Shown piece by piece: positions 34,470-43,671 of a stretch of 64,000 nucleotides of DNA. The notes below the pieces were generated by a model that searched no databases, was not told the DNA's origin, and saw only the letters and a program-made list of their open reading frames with translations. The position numbers were made by a program, and so were the translations under genes. This stretch comes from Flavobacterium sp. UBA7665 (GTDB lineage Bacteria; Bacteroidota; Bacteroidia; Flavobacteriales; Flavobacteriaceae): assembly GCA_002483285.1 (NCBI GenBank), contig DLHP01000029.1:218143-282142 (forward strand). Direction: 5' to 3'. Every line of letters starts with the position of its first letter. The stretch's first letter is position 1.

Positions 34470-35810
34470 ATGAGAAAACCATTTTTACTCTGTTGTTTTG
34501 CGTTTAGCCTACTTTTAAATGCCCAAACCAATCCGGCCATCACCAAGTGGTTGCAGAATACATCGGGCATCACGGGCAGGCATTATATAGCGGGAAACCC
34601 TACTCCGATTACAGACGCTGTACTGGCCAATGTACAATCGGTTAAATACAATGCAACGCATGCTTATATTTCTGCAACGGGAATTCCTGCGTATATCACC
34701 GGACCATTTCAAGACGGAAATCCGTCATTGGCTACCGCGCAAAATAAAATCTTCAGGGTTTCGTTGACGCCTACTCAAAATACAGGCACGCCTACTGCTA
34801 CAACTGGCGGGAACATCGGAATATTCATCAATGGCGTAGCACTTTTTGACTATCGCGATGGCGTGGCTTGGAACAGCAACACCAATGCACTTTGTGGCGG
34901 ACCGGGAAATCCACCTTGTCCGGGCGGGCCAATGGCAACACAAGCATGGAACCGCGATGCTGTACCGGCAGAAAAAGCGGGTTTTGATTGTGCCAAAGCG
35001 CATCCGGCCATGGGGAATTACCACCACCACCAAAATCCGAGTGCTTTTAATTTGGATTTGAATGTGATTTCTACCGTGTGCGATACCTATCCATCCGATG
35101 GTTTGTACGTCATCAATGCGAGTGAACATTCACCACTATTGGGTTTTGCGTATGATGGATTCCCGATTTATGGTGCGTATGCTTACGCCAATACTGATAC
35201 GAGTGGTGGGATTACAAGGATGAAATCAAGCTATCAACTCAAGAACCAGACGACCAGGACGAATGGCCCGGCGGTCAATACGACTTACTTCAATGGTTAT
35301 TTCCGCGAAGATTACGAGTATGTTTCACATGCTGGTGACCCCAGTTATTTAGACGTGCACAACGGGCGTTTTTGTATCACTCCAGAATATCCCGAGGGTA
35401 TGTATTGCTATTTTACTACCGTTGATACGAATCACAATTCGGCTTATCCTTATGTAGTTGGCCCAACGTTTTATGGTACCGTAACTACTACAACGGTGAC
35501 GACGATTCCGGCAGGAACTACAACCTACAATCCTGCATTGGCAGTGACTTCATTTGACGATACCACCTACAAGATAATCATTGCACCCAATCCGGCTTCT
35601 GATTTTGTTGCCATCCAAACGCCAATGACAACCCAAGATTTAAAAGTGGATTTGGTCGATACGCTGGGGAAAATGGTGCAATCCAAAACCATCATGCAAG
35701 GAAGTACGTTGTGTGTGTTTGAAACCGATACGCTGTACAACGGCATCTATTTCGTAAAAGTCACTTCGGGCGAACAAACCAAAGCATTCAAATTAATCAT
35801 AGACAAATAA
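34470..35810 (+). CDS. YHYH-domain protein with type IX sorting domain
   Basis: 446 aa. Signal peptide about 1-18. The His-rich motif GNYHHHQNP (N183-Y184-H185-H186-H187) with the surrounding FDYRDGVAW and AYDGFPIYGAYAY marks the YHYH family. C-terminal Por sorting domain about 370-446 (APNPASDFVAI, GIYFVKV). Six Cys residues, several near the His cluster, suggest a metal or disulfide site. It is 2 nt after the CotH gene and 1 nt before the lipoprotein peroxidase gene. The YHYH function is not known; neighbours in other bacteria often include cytochrome c peroxidases, consistent with an oxidised or metal-loaded surface protein. Confidence 0.82.
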   Translation: MRKPFLLCCFAFSLLLNAQTNPAITKWLQNTSGITGRHYIAGNPTPITDAVLANVQSVKYNATHAYISATGIPAYITGPFQDGNPSLATAQNKIFRVSLTPTQNTGTPTATTGGNIGIFINGVALFDYRDGVAWNSNTNALCGGPGNPPCPGGPMATQAWNRDAVPAEKAGFDCAKAHPAMGNYHHHQNPSAFNLDLNVISTVCDTYPSDGLYVINASEHSPLLGFAYDGFPIYGAYAYANTDTSGGITRMKSSYQLKNQTTRTNGPAVNTTYFNGYFREDYEYVSHAGDPSYLDVHNGRFCITPEYPEGMYCYFTTVDTNHNSAYPYVVGPTFYGTVTTTTVTTIPAGTTTYNPALAVTSFDDTTYKIIIAPNPASDFVAIQTPMTTQDLKVDLVDTLGKMVQSKTIMQGSTLCVFETDTLYNGIYFVKVTSGEQTKAFKLIIDK

Positions 35811-35811
35811 C

Positions 35812-36990
35812 ATGAGGTACCTTCCCTTTTTCCTACTTTTTTTACTGGTTTCGTGTGGCAGCAATGACGACGATACGCAATATCAAACCATCAGTTCGCC
35901 CAACGTGACGGCGGCGTTTGGCAACAACATCAATTTAAACCAATTGTCTAATTACGCGCAACAGTTCGTGCCACCTTACATTACCCGAACCAACGCGCCC
36001 GCAGCTTCTATCACAGACAAAGGCGCCACTTTGGGCAGGGTCTTATTCTATGACAAAAAACTGTCGTCTAACAACACCGTTTCCTGCGCCACCTGTCACA
36101 TCCAAGCCCAAGCATTTGGAGACACTAATGTAGCCAGCAACGGCGTAAACGGTTTGACACAAAGGCATACGATGCGCCTGATCAATACGCGCTTCGCCAC
36201 AGAATCTAAATTTTTCTGGGATGAGCGAGCACCCAACCTGCAGGCACAGGTTACGATGCCCATCCGCAACCACGGGGAAATGGGTTACAGCGGCACCGAC
36301 GGTGACGACAACTTTGATGATTTGATTGCCAAAATCAGTGAGGTGGGTTACTATAAGGAGCTGTTCCAGTTTGTATACGGTTCGCCCGAAATTACTGAAG
36401 CCAAAATGCAATTGGCCTTGTCGCAGTTCGTCAACAGCATCCAGTCTTTCGACTCAAAATACGATGCAGGACGTGCTTTGGTAGCGCAGGAAAATCAACC
36501 ATTTCCCAACTTCTCGCTACTTGAAAACCAAGGAAAAAATTTATACAACGCGCCACCGCAATTCGACAACCAAGGCAAGCGTACCGGAGGCGGCGTGGGT
36601 TGCGCGGGCTGTCATGCGGCTCCCGAGTTTGATATCATACCCGACTCAAGCAACAACGGAATTATTGGCATACTCAATGCTCCCGGAATCGATGTAACCA
36701 ACACGCGCGCTCCCTCGTTACGGGATATCGTAAAACGCGACGGAACGCTAAACGCGCCGTTGATGCATACCGGTGTGATTACTTCTCTGGTTACCTTGCT
36801 GGGACATTACAACGATATCAACCGCGCTCCGGGCAACGGAAACCTTGACCCGAGATTGCGACCCAATGGGTTCGGGCAGCAATTGCGGTTAACCGACCAG
36901 GAAACCGATGCGCTGATTGCGTTCCTGAAGACTACCGCCGGAACCAACGTATATATAGACCCGAAATGGTCGAATCCTTTTCTGGATTAG
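35812..36990 (+). CDS. Di-haem cytochrome c peroxidase lipoprotein
   Basis: 392 aa. Lipobox LLVSC puts the lipid anchor at C15. Haem sites: SCATCH (C92, C95, H96) and GCAGCH (C264, C267, H268). Other landmarks are NTRFATESKFFWDERA, RNHGEMG and a late PLMHTGVITSLVTLLGHYN. It is a second, divergent peroxidase of the operon, distinct from the MbnH-type one. An outer- or inner-membrane anchored electron-transfer or post-translational oxidation enzyme is likely. The operon ends right after it at a strong terminator. Confidence 0.9.
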   Translation: MRYLPFFLLFLLVSCGSNDDDTQYQTISSPNVTAAFGNNINLNQLSNYAQQFVPPYITRTNAPAASITDKGATLGRVLFYDKKLSSNNTVSCATCHIQAQAFGDTNVASNGVNGLTQRHTMRLINTRFATESKFFWDERAPNLQAQVTMPIRNHGEMGYSGTDGDDNFDDLIAKISEVGYYKELFQFVYGSPEITEAKMQLALSQFVNSIQSFDSKYDAGRALVAQENQPFPNFSLLENQGKNLYNAPPQFDNQGKRTGGGVGCAGCHAAPEFDIIPDSSNNGIIGILNAPGIDVTNTRAPSLRDIVKRDGTLNAPLMHTGVITSLVTLLGHYNDINRAPGNGNLDPRLRPNGFGQQLRLTDQETDALIAFLKTTAGTNVYIDPKWSNPFLD

Positions 36991-37005
36991 TTTAGTGGTT
37001 AAACG

Positions 37006-37036
37006 AAAAAAGCTCCGGTAATTCGGAGCTTTTTTT
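37006..37036. terminator. Bidirectional terminator between the peroxidase operon and YidC
   Basis: AGCTCCG (37011-37017), loop GTAATT, CGGAGCT (37024-37030), flanked by A5 upstream and T7 downstream, so it can end transcripts from either side. The converging YidC gene ends 85 nt to the right. Confidence 0.88.
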
Positions 37037-37040
37037 ATTC

Positions 37041-37117
37041 AGTCGAAAGAGGAAAGTCAAACGTCGAACGGTAAGGTCTCTCGAACTTTTGACTTTCCTC
37101 TTTCCTCTTTATACTTT
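37041..37117. repeat. GAAAGTC-type palindromic element, copy 1
   Basis: A 17-bp perfect inverted repeat, GAAAGAGGAAAGTCAAA (37045-37061) against 37088-37104, plus outer AGTCGAAAG / CTTTCGACT words (37041-37049 and 37109-37117). It is composed of repeated AAAGTC/GACTTT units, like copy 2 at 41007-41108. Confidence 0.7.
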
Positions 37118-37120
37118 CGA

Positions 37121-39022
37121 CTACTTCTTCTTATCCTGCTTTTTCTGCGCTTCTGCCTGTTCCATCATTTCCTGCATCTTAAGCTGGAACTTACTTTGTT
37201 TCTTAGGTTCCTTGAGTTTGTTCTCCTGGATTTGCGCGTGGATCTTGTCGCTGTCAATGATGTAATTCTTGATTACAAGCATAATCCCGATTGTAATCAG
37301 GTTGGAGATGAAGTTGTACAAACTCAATCCGGCACCATAACTGTTGAAGAAAATCAACATCATCACCGGCGAAACGTATATCATGATTTTCATGATCTTG
37401 CCCATATCTGGCATGCCTTCTTGTTGCGGCGCTGCCATCTGTTGGTCGCCCGAAGTCATTTTCATGTAGAAGAAAATCGCTACGGCGGCCAGAATCGGGA
37501 ACAAACTAATGTGGCTTCCGTAAAACGGAATATTGAATGGTAAACGCGCCACTTCGTCAAACGAAGATAAATCATCGGCCCAAAGGAAACTTTTCTGGCG
37601 CAATTCAAACGCCGACGGGAAAAACTGGAACGAGGCATACATAAAAGGCAATTGTATCAATGCCGGAATACAACCCGCCATCGGGTTCACGCCTGCCTTG
37701 TTGTACAATTTCATCGTTTCCTGCTGTTTTTTCATTGGATCTTTCTTGAACTTTTCGCCAAGCTCCATGATTTCCGGGCGCAGTACTTTCATTTTGGCCT
37801 GCGACAAGAACGACTTGTAGGTAATGGGTGACATGGCGAGCTTGATCAAAATCGTAAACACGATAATGGCAATTCCCAATGATATGTATCCACTTAAAAA
37901 CCCAAACAACGGGATAAAGATGAATTTGTTGATCCAACCAAAAATACCCCAACCCAACGGAATGATCTTTTCAATATTGCGATCATACTGCTTGAGGGTC
38001 GTGTAATCGGTCGGGCCAAAATACCAATCCATTTTGTAGTTCACCTCGCCATTGGTAAAAGCCAAGGGTACGTTTGCTTTGAATTTTTTGGTGAAAATTG
38101 TGTCTGTTTTCTCATCAATAATCAATTCGGTAGAATGCAGGTTAGACGTCTCAAACGGTTTGCGCGTGAGCAGGATTGAAGAGAAAAAGTGCTGCTTGAA
38201 AGCGATAAACGACACCTGAGCAGGCGTTTCGGTTTTGTCCTTTCCTTGCCCGGTATAATCGTCCTTATCGCCTTCATACTCAAAACGGATATCGGTATAA
38301 CGGCTTTCGTACGTGATTCCTTTTTCGTTGCGGATGGTTTTCATATCCCATTGCAAGTCAATCGGTTTGGCAGTATTCAGGGTTTTATTAAGTCCTTGCG
38401 AACGCACATCAAACCCAACCATATAATCTTTTGGCTTGAGTTCGTAACGGTATTCGAGGAATTCATTCGGGCCGGCTTTGAGTCGCATGGTGAGCACCTG
38501 GTTACCACCCGATTGGGTAAGTGACGGTTCAAAAAACAGGTTTTTGGTGTCGAGTGTTCGATTGTCCTGGGTTTGCAACTGCAGGTTGAACTGCGAGTTG
38601 TTATCCTTGATTAATTCAACGATAGACTTGGATCCTTTGCGGATGCGCTCAAAATTCTTAAGCTTAGCCTCAACAATATATCCACCTTTGTTAGCGATCT
38701 TAAGGCTCAAAACCTCATTTTCAATGGTAGTAAACGCTTGGGTAGCCGATGGAAGTGTCGCCGAGTAAGCAAAATTTCCCAATGTCGATTGGAGCGCTGC
38801 AAGCTGTGCTGTATCTTTCGCCGTAGAATCGGTAGCGGTAAAATTCGCTGGAGCCGCCGTGACTTCCTTGGCTTTCGCAGCTTTAGCGACTTGCTCTTTC
38901 TTGGCTTTTTCGGCAGCGATTTCTTTCTCGTTGGGCTGGTTCTGGTACATGATCCAGATCAGGATCCCGAAAATCAATACAAAGCCAATGATCGAATTGA
39001 GGTCTAATTTTTTTTCTTCCAT
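37121..39022 (-). CDS. yidC: Membrane protein insertase YidC
   Basis: 633 aa, standard for Gram-negative YidC. N-terminal helix about 10-25, a large periplasmic beta-supersandwich domain (about 60-355), then the conserved insertase core about 365-575 with IIVFTILIKLAMSPITYKSF, KQQETMKLYNKAGVNPMAGC and the final LSLYNFISNLITIG. A lysine-rich C-terminal tail (AEAQKKQDKKK) may contact ribosomes. It starts 18 nt downstream of the CTP synthase gene and is co-transcribed with it. Confidence 0.96.
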   Translation of the reverse strand: MEEKKLDLNSIIGFVLIFGILIWIMYQNQPNEKEIAAEKAKKEQVAKAAKAKEVTAAPANFTATDSTAKDTAQLAALQSTLGNFAYSATLPSATQAFTTIENEVLSLKIANKGGYIVEAKLKNFERIRKGSKSIVELIKDNNSQFNLQLQTQDNRTLDTKNLFFEPSLTQSGGNQVLTMRLKAGPNEFLEYRYELKPKDYMVGFDVRSQGLNKTLNTAKPIDLQWDMKTIRNEKGITYESRYTDIRFEYEGDKDDYTGQGKDKTETPAQVSFIAFKQHFFSSILLTRKPFETSNLHSTELIIDEKTDTIFTKKFKANVPLAFTNGEVNYKMDWYFGPTDYTTLKQYDRNIEKIIPLGWGIFGWINKFIFIPLFGFLSGYISLGIAIIVFTILIKLAMSPITYKSFLSQAKMKVLRPEIMELGEKFKKDPMKKQQETMKLYNKAGVNPMAGCIPALIQLPFMYASFQFFPSAFELRQKSFLWADDLSSFDEVARLPFNIPFYGSHISLFPILAAVAIFFYMKMTSGDQQMAAPQQEGMPDMGKIMKIMIYVSPVMMLIFFNSYGAGLSLYNFISNLITIGIMLVIKNYIIDSDKIHAQIQENKLKEPKKQSKFQLKMQEMMEQAEAQKKQDKKK

Positions 39023-39040
39023 TATAGTTCAAATAGTTTA

Positions 39041-40654
39041 TTACTTTTTCTTCGCCTTCACTGTTGCAGCGATAAAGCTCACGAACAGCGGATGCGGGTT
39101 GGCCACCGTACTTTTGTATTCGGGATGGTATTGCACGCCGATAAAAAACGGATGCTTTTCTATTTCGATGATTTCAACTAGCCCGGTATCTGGGTTAACG
39201 CCCGACGCCTTCAAACCTGCCTTTTCCATTTGCTCGCGGTATTCACCATTGAATTCATAACGGTGGCGGTGGCGTTCTTCAATTTGGGTTTTTCCGTATA
39301 TTTTGTAAGCGAGCGTATCTTTGGCAATGTCGCATTTCCAGGCGCCCAGACGCATCGTGCCGCCTTTGTCGGTGATGGTTTTCTGTTCTTCCATGATGTC
39401 GATGACCGGATGTGAGGTGCCTTCGTTCATTTCTGTCGAATTCGCGTCGTTAAAACCAAGCACATTGCGTCCGTATTCTATGACGGCCATTTGCATACCC
39501 AGGCAAATTCCAAAAAACGGCAGGTTGTTTTCACGCGCATAACGTACGGCTTCTATCTTGCCTTCGATGCCGCGCTCACCAAATCCGGGAGCCACAACGA
39601 TTCCGTCAAGGCCAGCAAATTTAGCGGCAACATTGCTTTCGTCGAGGAATTCTGAGTGGATCGATACCACATTTACCTTCGTTTCATTGGCCGCACCCGC
39701 GTGGATAAATGCTTCGAGGATCGATTTGTACGAATCCTGTAATTCTACATATTTCCCAATCAATCCCACGTTGACCACGTGCTTTGGGTTTTTGAGGTGT
39801 TGTAAAAAAATGTTCCAGTTTTTGAGATCGGGAGCTGCTTTTTTGGGTAAGTTGAGTTTTTTCAACGCTACGACATCGAGTCCTTCTTCGAGCATCAAAT
39901 TGGGCACTTCGTAAATTGTCGAAGCATCGATGGACTGGATGACGGCTTCGCGCTTGACATTGCAGAACAGGGCCAATTTCTGGCGCAATTCATCGGAGAT
40001 TTCATGTTCGGTACGGCAAACGAGGATGTCGGCTTTGATTCCGCTTTCCATGAGCGTTTTGACCGAGTGTTGCGTGGGTTTGGTTTTGAGCTCACCTGCA
40101 GCGGCCAAATAAGGAACCAACGTCAAGTGAATCACAATCCCGTTGCCTTCGCCGAGTTCCCACACCAATTGGCGTACCGACTCAATGTAAGGCAGAGACT
40201 CGATGTCACCCACCGTTCCGCCGATTTCGGTAATCACGATGTCATAATCGCCCGAATTACCGAGTAGTTGCATACGCTCCTTGATTTCATTGGTGATGTG
40301 TGGCACCACTTGTACGGTCTTGCCGAGGAATTCGCCGCGTCTTTCTTTTTCGATTACCGAGAGGTAAACCCTGCCGGTGGTGACGTTGTTGGCTTGTGAA
40401 GTGGGTACGTTGAGGAATCTTTCGTAGTGGCCGAGGTCGAGGTCGGTTTCGGCGCCGTCATCGGTTACAAAACATTCGCCGTGTTCATAAGGGTTTAGCG
40501 TTCCGGGATCCACGTTGATGTACGGATCGAATTTCTGGATTGTCGTTCGGTAACCCCGGGCTTGTAATAATTTTGCCAAAGACGCCGCGATAATCCCTTT
40601 TCCCAGTGAAGAGGTCACGCCGCCGGTAACAAAAATATATTTTGTCTGATTCAT
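39041..40654 (-). CDS. pyrG: CTP synthase
   Basis: 537 aa, full length. N-terminal synthetase domain: FVTGGVTSSLGKGIIAASLA P-loop and KFDPYINVDPGTLNPYEHGE. C-terminal glutaminase: PFFGICLGMQMAVIEYGRN with the Cys nucleophile and VQYHPEYKS with the His-Glu pair. It makes CTP from UTP, ATP and glutamine. Its leader is unusually rich in ACAAC units with no Shine-Dalgarno. yidC follows in the same operon. Confidence 0.97.
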   Translation of the reverse strand: MNQTKYIFVTGGVTSSLGKGIIAASLAKLLQARGYRTTIQKFDPYINVDPGTLNPYEHGECFVTDDGAETDLDLGHYERFLNVPTSQANNVTTGRVYLSVIEKERRGEFLGKTVQVVPHITNEIKERMQLLGNSGDYDIVITEIGGTVGDIESLPYIESVRQLVWELGEGNGIVIHLTLVPYLAAAGELKTKPTQHSVKTLMESGIKADILVCRTEHEISDELRQKLALFCNVKREAVIQSIDASTIYEVPNLMLEEGLDVVALKKLNLPKKAAPDLKNWNIFLQHLKNPKHVVNVGLIGKYVELQDSYKSILEAFIHAGAANETKVNVVSIHSEFLDESNVAAKFAGLDGIVVAPGFGERGIEGKIEAVRYARENNLPFFGICLGMQMAVIEYGRNVLGFNDANSTEMNEGTSHPVIDIMEEQKTITDKGGTMRLGAWKCDIAKDTLAYKIYGKTQIEERHRHRYEFNGEYREQMEKAGLKASGVNPDTGLVEIIEIEKHPFFIGVQYHPEYKSTVANPHPLFVSFIAATVKAKKK

Positions 40655-40698
40655 TGTGTTTGGTTGTTGTTGTGTTGTTGTAGTTGTAAAAAACGTCG

Positions 40699-40730
40699 CA
40701 AAAATACGATTATAAATTGATAATGGACAA
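40699..40730 (-). promoter_or_regulatory. Promoter of pyrG
   Basis: Minus strand TTG (40730-40728), 21-nt spacer, TATTTTTG (40706-40699); full match to TTG / TAnnTTTG. Transcription would start near 40693, giving a leader of about 39 nt composed largely of ACAAC-type repeats. The -33 TTG lies within an AATTGATAAT direct repeat (40713-40745). Confidence 0.65.
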
Positions 40731-40769
40731 TTGATAATTGATAATTATTTTGCGCTCTGAAATTGTATT

Positions 40770-41000
40770 TTAAGGCTTGGGATATTGCCTTTTGATGTTG
40801 CGGATGAGTTCCTCCAAACCGTTCAATTTGAGCTCGTAGATCAGTTGCATTTGCTGGCCGAGTTCGCCTTTTGGAAAACCTTTGTTGTGGTACCAGACGA
40901 TGTAGTATTCGGGCAGGTCAATCAGGAATCGACCTTCGTATTTCCCGAAAGGCATTTTGGTATGCGCAAGTTTGATGAGTTGCTGTTGGTTTTTATCCAT
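40770..41000 (-). CDS. DUF3820 family protein
   Basis: 76 aa. Core KMPFGKYEGRFLIDLPEYYIVWYHNKGFPKGELG is the DUF3820 signature (a small domain with a conserved Phe-Gly-Lys-Tyr turn, also seen in QueE/exonuclease contexts). Soluble; function unknown. It lies 115 nt downstream of OsmC on the same strand, separated by a palindromic element, so it may have its own promoter. Confidence 0.8.
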   Translation of the reverse strand: MDKNQQQLIKLAHTKMPFGKYEGRFLIDLPEYYIVWYHNKGFPKGELGQQMQLIYELKLNGLEELIRNIKRQYPKP

Positions 41001-41006
41001 TGATGG

Positions 41007-41108
41007 AGTCGAAAGTGAAAAGTGAAAAATCGAAAGTAGAAAGTCAAAAGTAGAAAGAAAGGACGCTCGTGAAGCTCCCTTTAAACTTTCGACTTTTCAC
41101 TTTCGACT
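41007..41108. repeat. GAAAGTC-type palindromic element, copy 2
   Basis: Perfect 17-bp inverted repeat: AGTCGAAAGTGAAAAGT (41007-41023) against its complement at 41092-41108. The left half also holds several tandem GAAAGTA/GAAAAGT units. Same style of sequence as 37041-37117. Confidence 0.75.
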
Positions 41109-41115
41109 TATTCGA

Positions 41116-41517
41116 TTATTTCCAGTTAAAGGTGATTTCCTTTTCGATATCGGGATGCAGGCTCAGGAAAACCGGGCAGGTCATCGCAGCACGTTCCAGG
41201 ATGGTTTTGGTTTTATCATCGGCTGCGACCGACATATTAAGTGTCGCGATGATCTTGGCGATTTTACGCGGTTCGGATTGCATGATTTTGGTAATCTCAA
41301 CAGTGGTTCCGATCAAATCGACACTAAGATCTTTGGATTTGATGGCCATGATAGATACCATGCAGGTTCCAAGCGAATTGGCAACGAGATCGGTGGGTGA
41401 AAATGCCTCGCCTCTGCCGTGATTGTCTGTGGGCGCGTCAGAAAGGATTTGCGTTCCCGATTGCAAATGCGTGGAAGTGGTACGCAATTCGCCGAGGTAA
41501 GTGACCAGTGATGTCAT
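41116..41517 (-). CDS. OsmC family peroxiredoxin-like protein
   Basis: 133 aa. Contains the OsmC fold with SPTDLVANSLGTCMVSIMAIKSKDL carrying one conserved Cys and a late AAMTCPVFLSLHP with the second Cys. This subgroup (YhfA-like) reduces organic hydroperoxides through two cysteines. Its ATG overlaps the stop of the LysM/PBP gene by one base (TAATG), so it is translationally coupled at the end of the guaA-LysM operon. Confidence 0.9.
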   Translation of the reverse strand: MTSLVTYLGELRTTSTHLQSGTQILSDAPTDNHGRGEAFSPTDLVANSLGTCMVSIMAIKSKDLSVDLIGTTVEITKIMQSEPRKIAKIIATLNMSVAADDKTKTILERAAMTCPVFLSLHPDIEKEITFNWK

Positions 41518-43634
41518 TAGTTTACTTGTTTTACAGACAAATCATCCTGGTATTCGAGGATGTAAACGCCTTTGTTCATATACCCTTCGGAGTCTTTTCG
41601 GGCATACTCGAATTTACTTTCAACGCGTTCGGTTTTGTCTTCTACAGCCGATACCGCGAATTTTTTGTCCTGAGCCAGGCGCAAGAGCGTGTCAAAGGTG
41701 ATGTCAAAACCACGTGTGGCAAACTGGCTTGGGAAAATCTTGTTGGCCGTTTTGTATTTCTGTTGGAAAATCAGCGCTTCGGGTGTATCATTTTCGCGCG
41801 TGAACGAAGGATAGATCATTTTTAGGATGGTGAGACGCTTCATTGAAATTTCCTCGAAATCAAGGGTTTCATTGGGTTCGATAATGGCCAGTTGTATTTG
41901 GTAATTGGACACTTCGTTGAGCAGCGCGTTTGTAGTACCGAGAATCATTCCGGTGCGTTCAGAATCCAGAACCACGTAATTTGTCTTGTCTTTTACAAGC
42001 AATGATTTGAGGTTGGCCACGTCGAGTGCGCCTTTTTCATCGAGCCCGACGAATTGCGCAGACGGGCATTTTTTACTGATGAACTCTTTATTGGCAAGCC
42101 TTTTTGGGTCGCTTACTACGATAATGTTACCGCCTTTACCCATCATAAAATCAAACATGGCGTTTTTGGCAAACTCCTGCGAAGGCATCGATTGGAACAA
42201 ATTAGGGAATGATTTCCCGATTTCCTTAGACAGCGGTGAAATGACCGCTACGTTGTTTTCGCCGACCATTTCTGCCACTTTCTCCACATATTGTTGATAA
42301 AACGGCCCGATAATCGCATCCGAATCCTTGAGTTTGTTGGTAGTTACCACATCGACCACGTTAGACGACGCCTTGCTTTCCTGTGAATCGAAAATTTTGA
42401 CATCGATGTTGAGACCGAGTGTGCGTGCCGAATCGATTGCGATCAACGCTCCCGAATAAAAATCAAGTGTCATATTCAGGAAAGCATCTTTTTTGAGGCG
42501 CATGCTTGTGGTTTTGAGTGTGTCGCCTTGGATTTTGGAGGCATTGAACGGCAGTAACAAAACCAGTTCCTTTTTGGTTTTGGAGATGCTTTTAGACAAG
42601 TCGGCAAATTTGGTGTTTGAAGCCGGAATCAATTTGATCGAGCCTTTTCCGGGAACTTTGAGGATCATACCCACTTTTACACCGTCTTTAAGCGACGGAT
42701 TCAGTGCAATGAGTTCTTCCTGGCTGATGTCAAAGCTCTGCGTCAGACTGTATAAGGTTTCTTTTGGTTTTACCTCGTAATTGGCATAACCGCTTTTTTT
42801 GTAGGTTTTGATGATCTCTGTTGATTCGGGCTGCTTTGCCGATTCCTCTTCCGGCTCACTTTTTTCTACCTCCTTAACGACTGGCTTGGGTTTAGCTACG
42901 CTCCGTTCGGCTTCGCCTCGGGTTTCGACCGGTTTTTCTGTTGGTTTTTCATTCGTTTTTGATTTCTCGGCACTGGCGGCGGTTCCGCTGACTAACAGCT
43001 TAAAGCCGATGGGTAAATTAGAAACGATCTCGGGGTTTTTTTGTTCGAGTTCGGCCACCGTCATTCCGTATTTTTTTGCGATTCCGTACTTGGTTTCTTT
43101 GGGTTCTACGATGTGATAGGTCGCATTTGCCGTAGTCTTTTCAGGCGTCGGTTTTACTGCAATGGGCTTGGTTTCTGTAGCAACTGCAGTCGTTTTTACC
43201 GGAGCCGGATTGCCTGCCGAGGTACTAGGAATTTCAATGGTCTGCCCCACCTTAAGGCCATTGGCCAGCAAATCGGCATTGAGCAGTTGAAGGTCCTCAA
43301 CATTTACATTGTATTCGCGGGCTATGCTGTATAGGGTTTCCTTGGGTTTTGCGGTGTGGGTGCGCAAGGTCTTGGTGTTGGGTTTGGAGTACGAAGAAGG
43401 CACCTGCTTTTCATTGTTCAAAGAAGTAGGCACCAATACCACATCGTTTTCCTTGATTCCGTTCTGCGAATCGGGATTGAGTTGGTAAATATCGTAAGGG
43501 GTGACCCTGTATTTTGTGGCAATCTGGGTGACGGTTTCGCCCTTTCCAACGGTATGCTTGATGTAGTTGCCTTGGGCAGACAATCGCACAGAGAATAAAA
43601 CGACAAGGAGAACAGCAATCAGGACTTTATTCAT
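41517..43634 (-). CDS. LysM repeat protein with periplasmic-binding-like domain
   Basis: 705 aa. Signal peptide about 1-20, four LysM domains at about 27-70, 93-137, 172-216 and 287-330 (each with the KGET/PKET...I/LA...Y core), a Glu/Lys/Pro-rich linker (about 217-285), then a type 1 periplasmic-binding-protein-like domain about 350-690 (KELVLLLPFNAS, FYSGALIAIDSA, DAIIGPFYQQYVEKVAEMV, VYVLDSERTG-like strand). LysM binds peptidoglycan glycan strands; the C-terminal fold resembles LpoA-type or amino-acid binding domains. Probably an envelope protein that ties peptidoglycan to some sensor or regulator. Downstream of guaA and another LysM protein. Confidence 0.88.
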   Translation of the reverse strand: MNKVLIAVLLVVLFSVRLSAQGNYIKHTVGKGETVTQIATKYRVTPYDIYQLNPDSQNGIKENDVVLVPTSLNNEKQVPSSYSKPNTKTLRTHTAKPKETLYSIAREYNVNVEDLQLLNADLLANGLKVGQTIEIPSTSAGNPAPVKTTAVATETKPIAVKPTPEKTTANATYHIVEPKETKYGIAKKYGMTVAELEQKNPEIVSNLPIGFKLLVSGTAASAEKSKTNEKPTEKPVETRGEAERSVAKPKPVVKEVEKSEPEEESAKQPESTEIIKTYKKSGYANYEVKPKETLYSLTQSFDISQEELIALNPSLKDGVKVGMILKVPGKGSIKLIPASNTKFADLSKSISKTKKELVLLLPFNASKIQGDTLKTTSMRLKKDAFLNMTLDFYSGALIAIDSARTLGLNIDVKIFDSQESKASSNVVDVVTTNKLKDSDAIIGPFYQQYVEKVAEMVGENNVAVISPLSKEIGKSFPNLFQSMPSQEFAKNAMFDFMMGKGGNIIVVSDPKRLANKEFISKKCPSAQFVGLDEKGALDVANLKSLLVKDKTNYVVLDSERTGMILGTTNALLNEVSNYQIQLAIIEPNETLDFEEISMKRLTILKMIYPSFTRENDTPEALIFQQKYKTANKIFPSQFATRGFDITFDTLLRLAQDKKFAVSAVEDKTERVESKFEYARKDSEGYMNKGVYILEYQDDLSVKQVN

Positions 43635-43671
43635 GGAAAAGCGGTTTAGCAGGTTAGGTAATTTAGGACGA

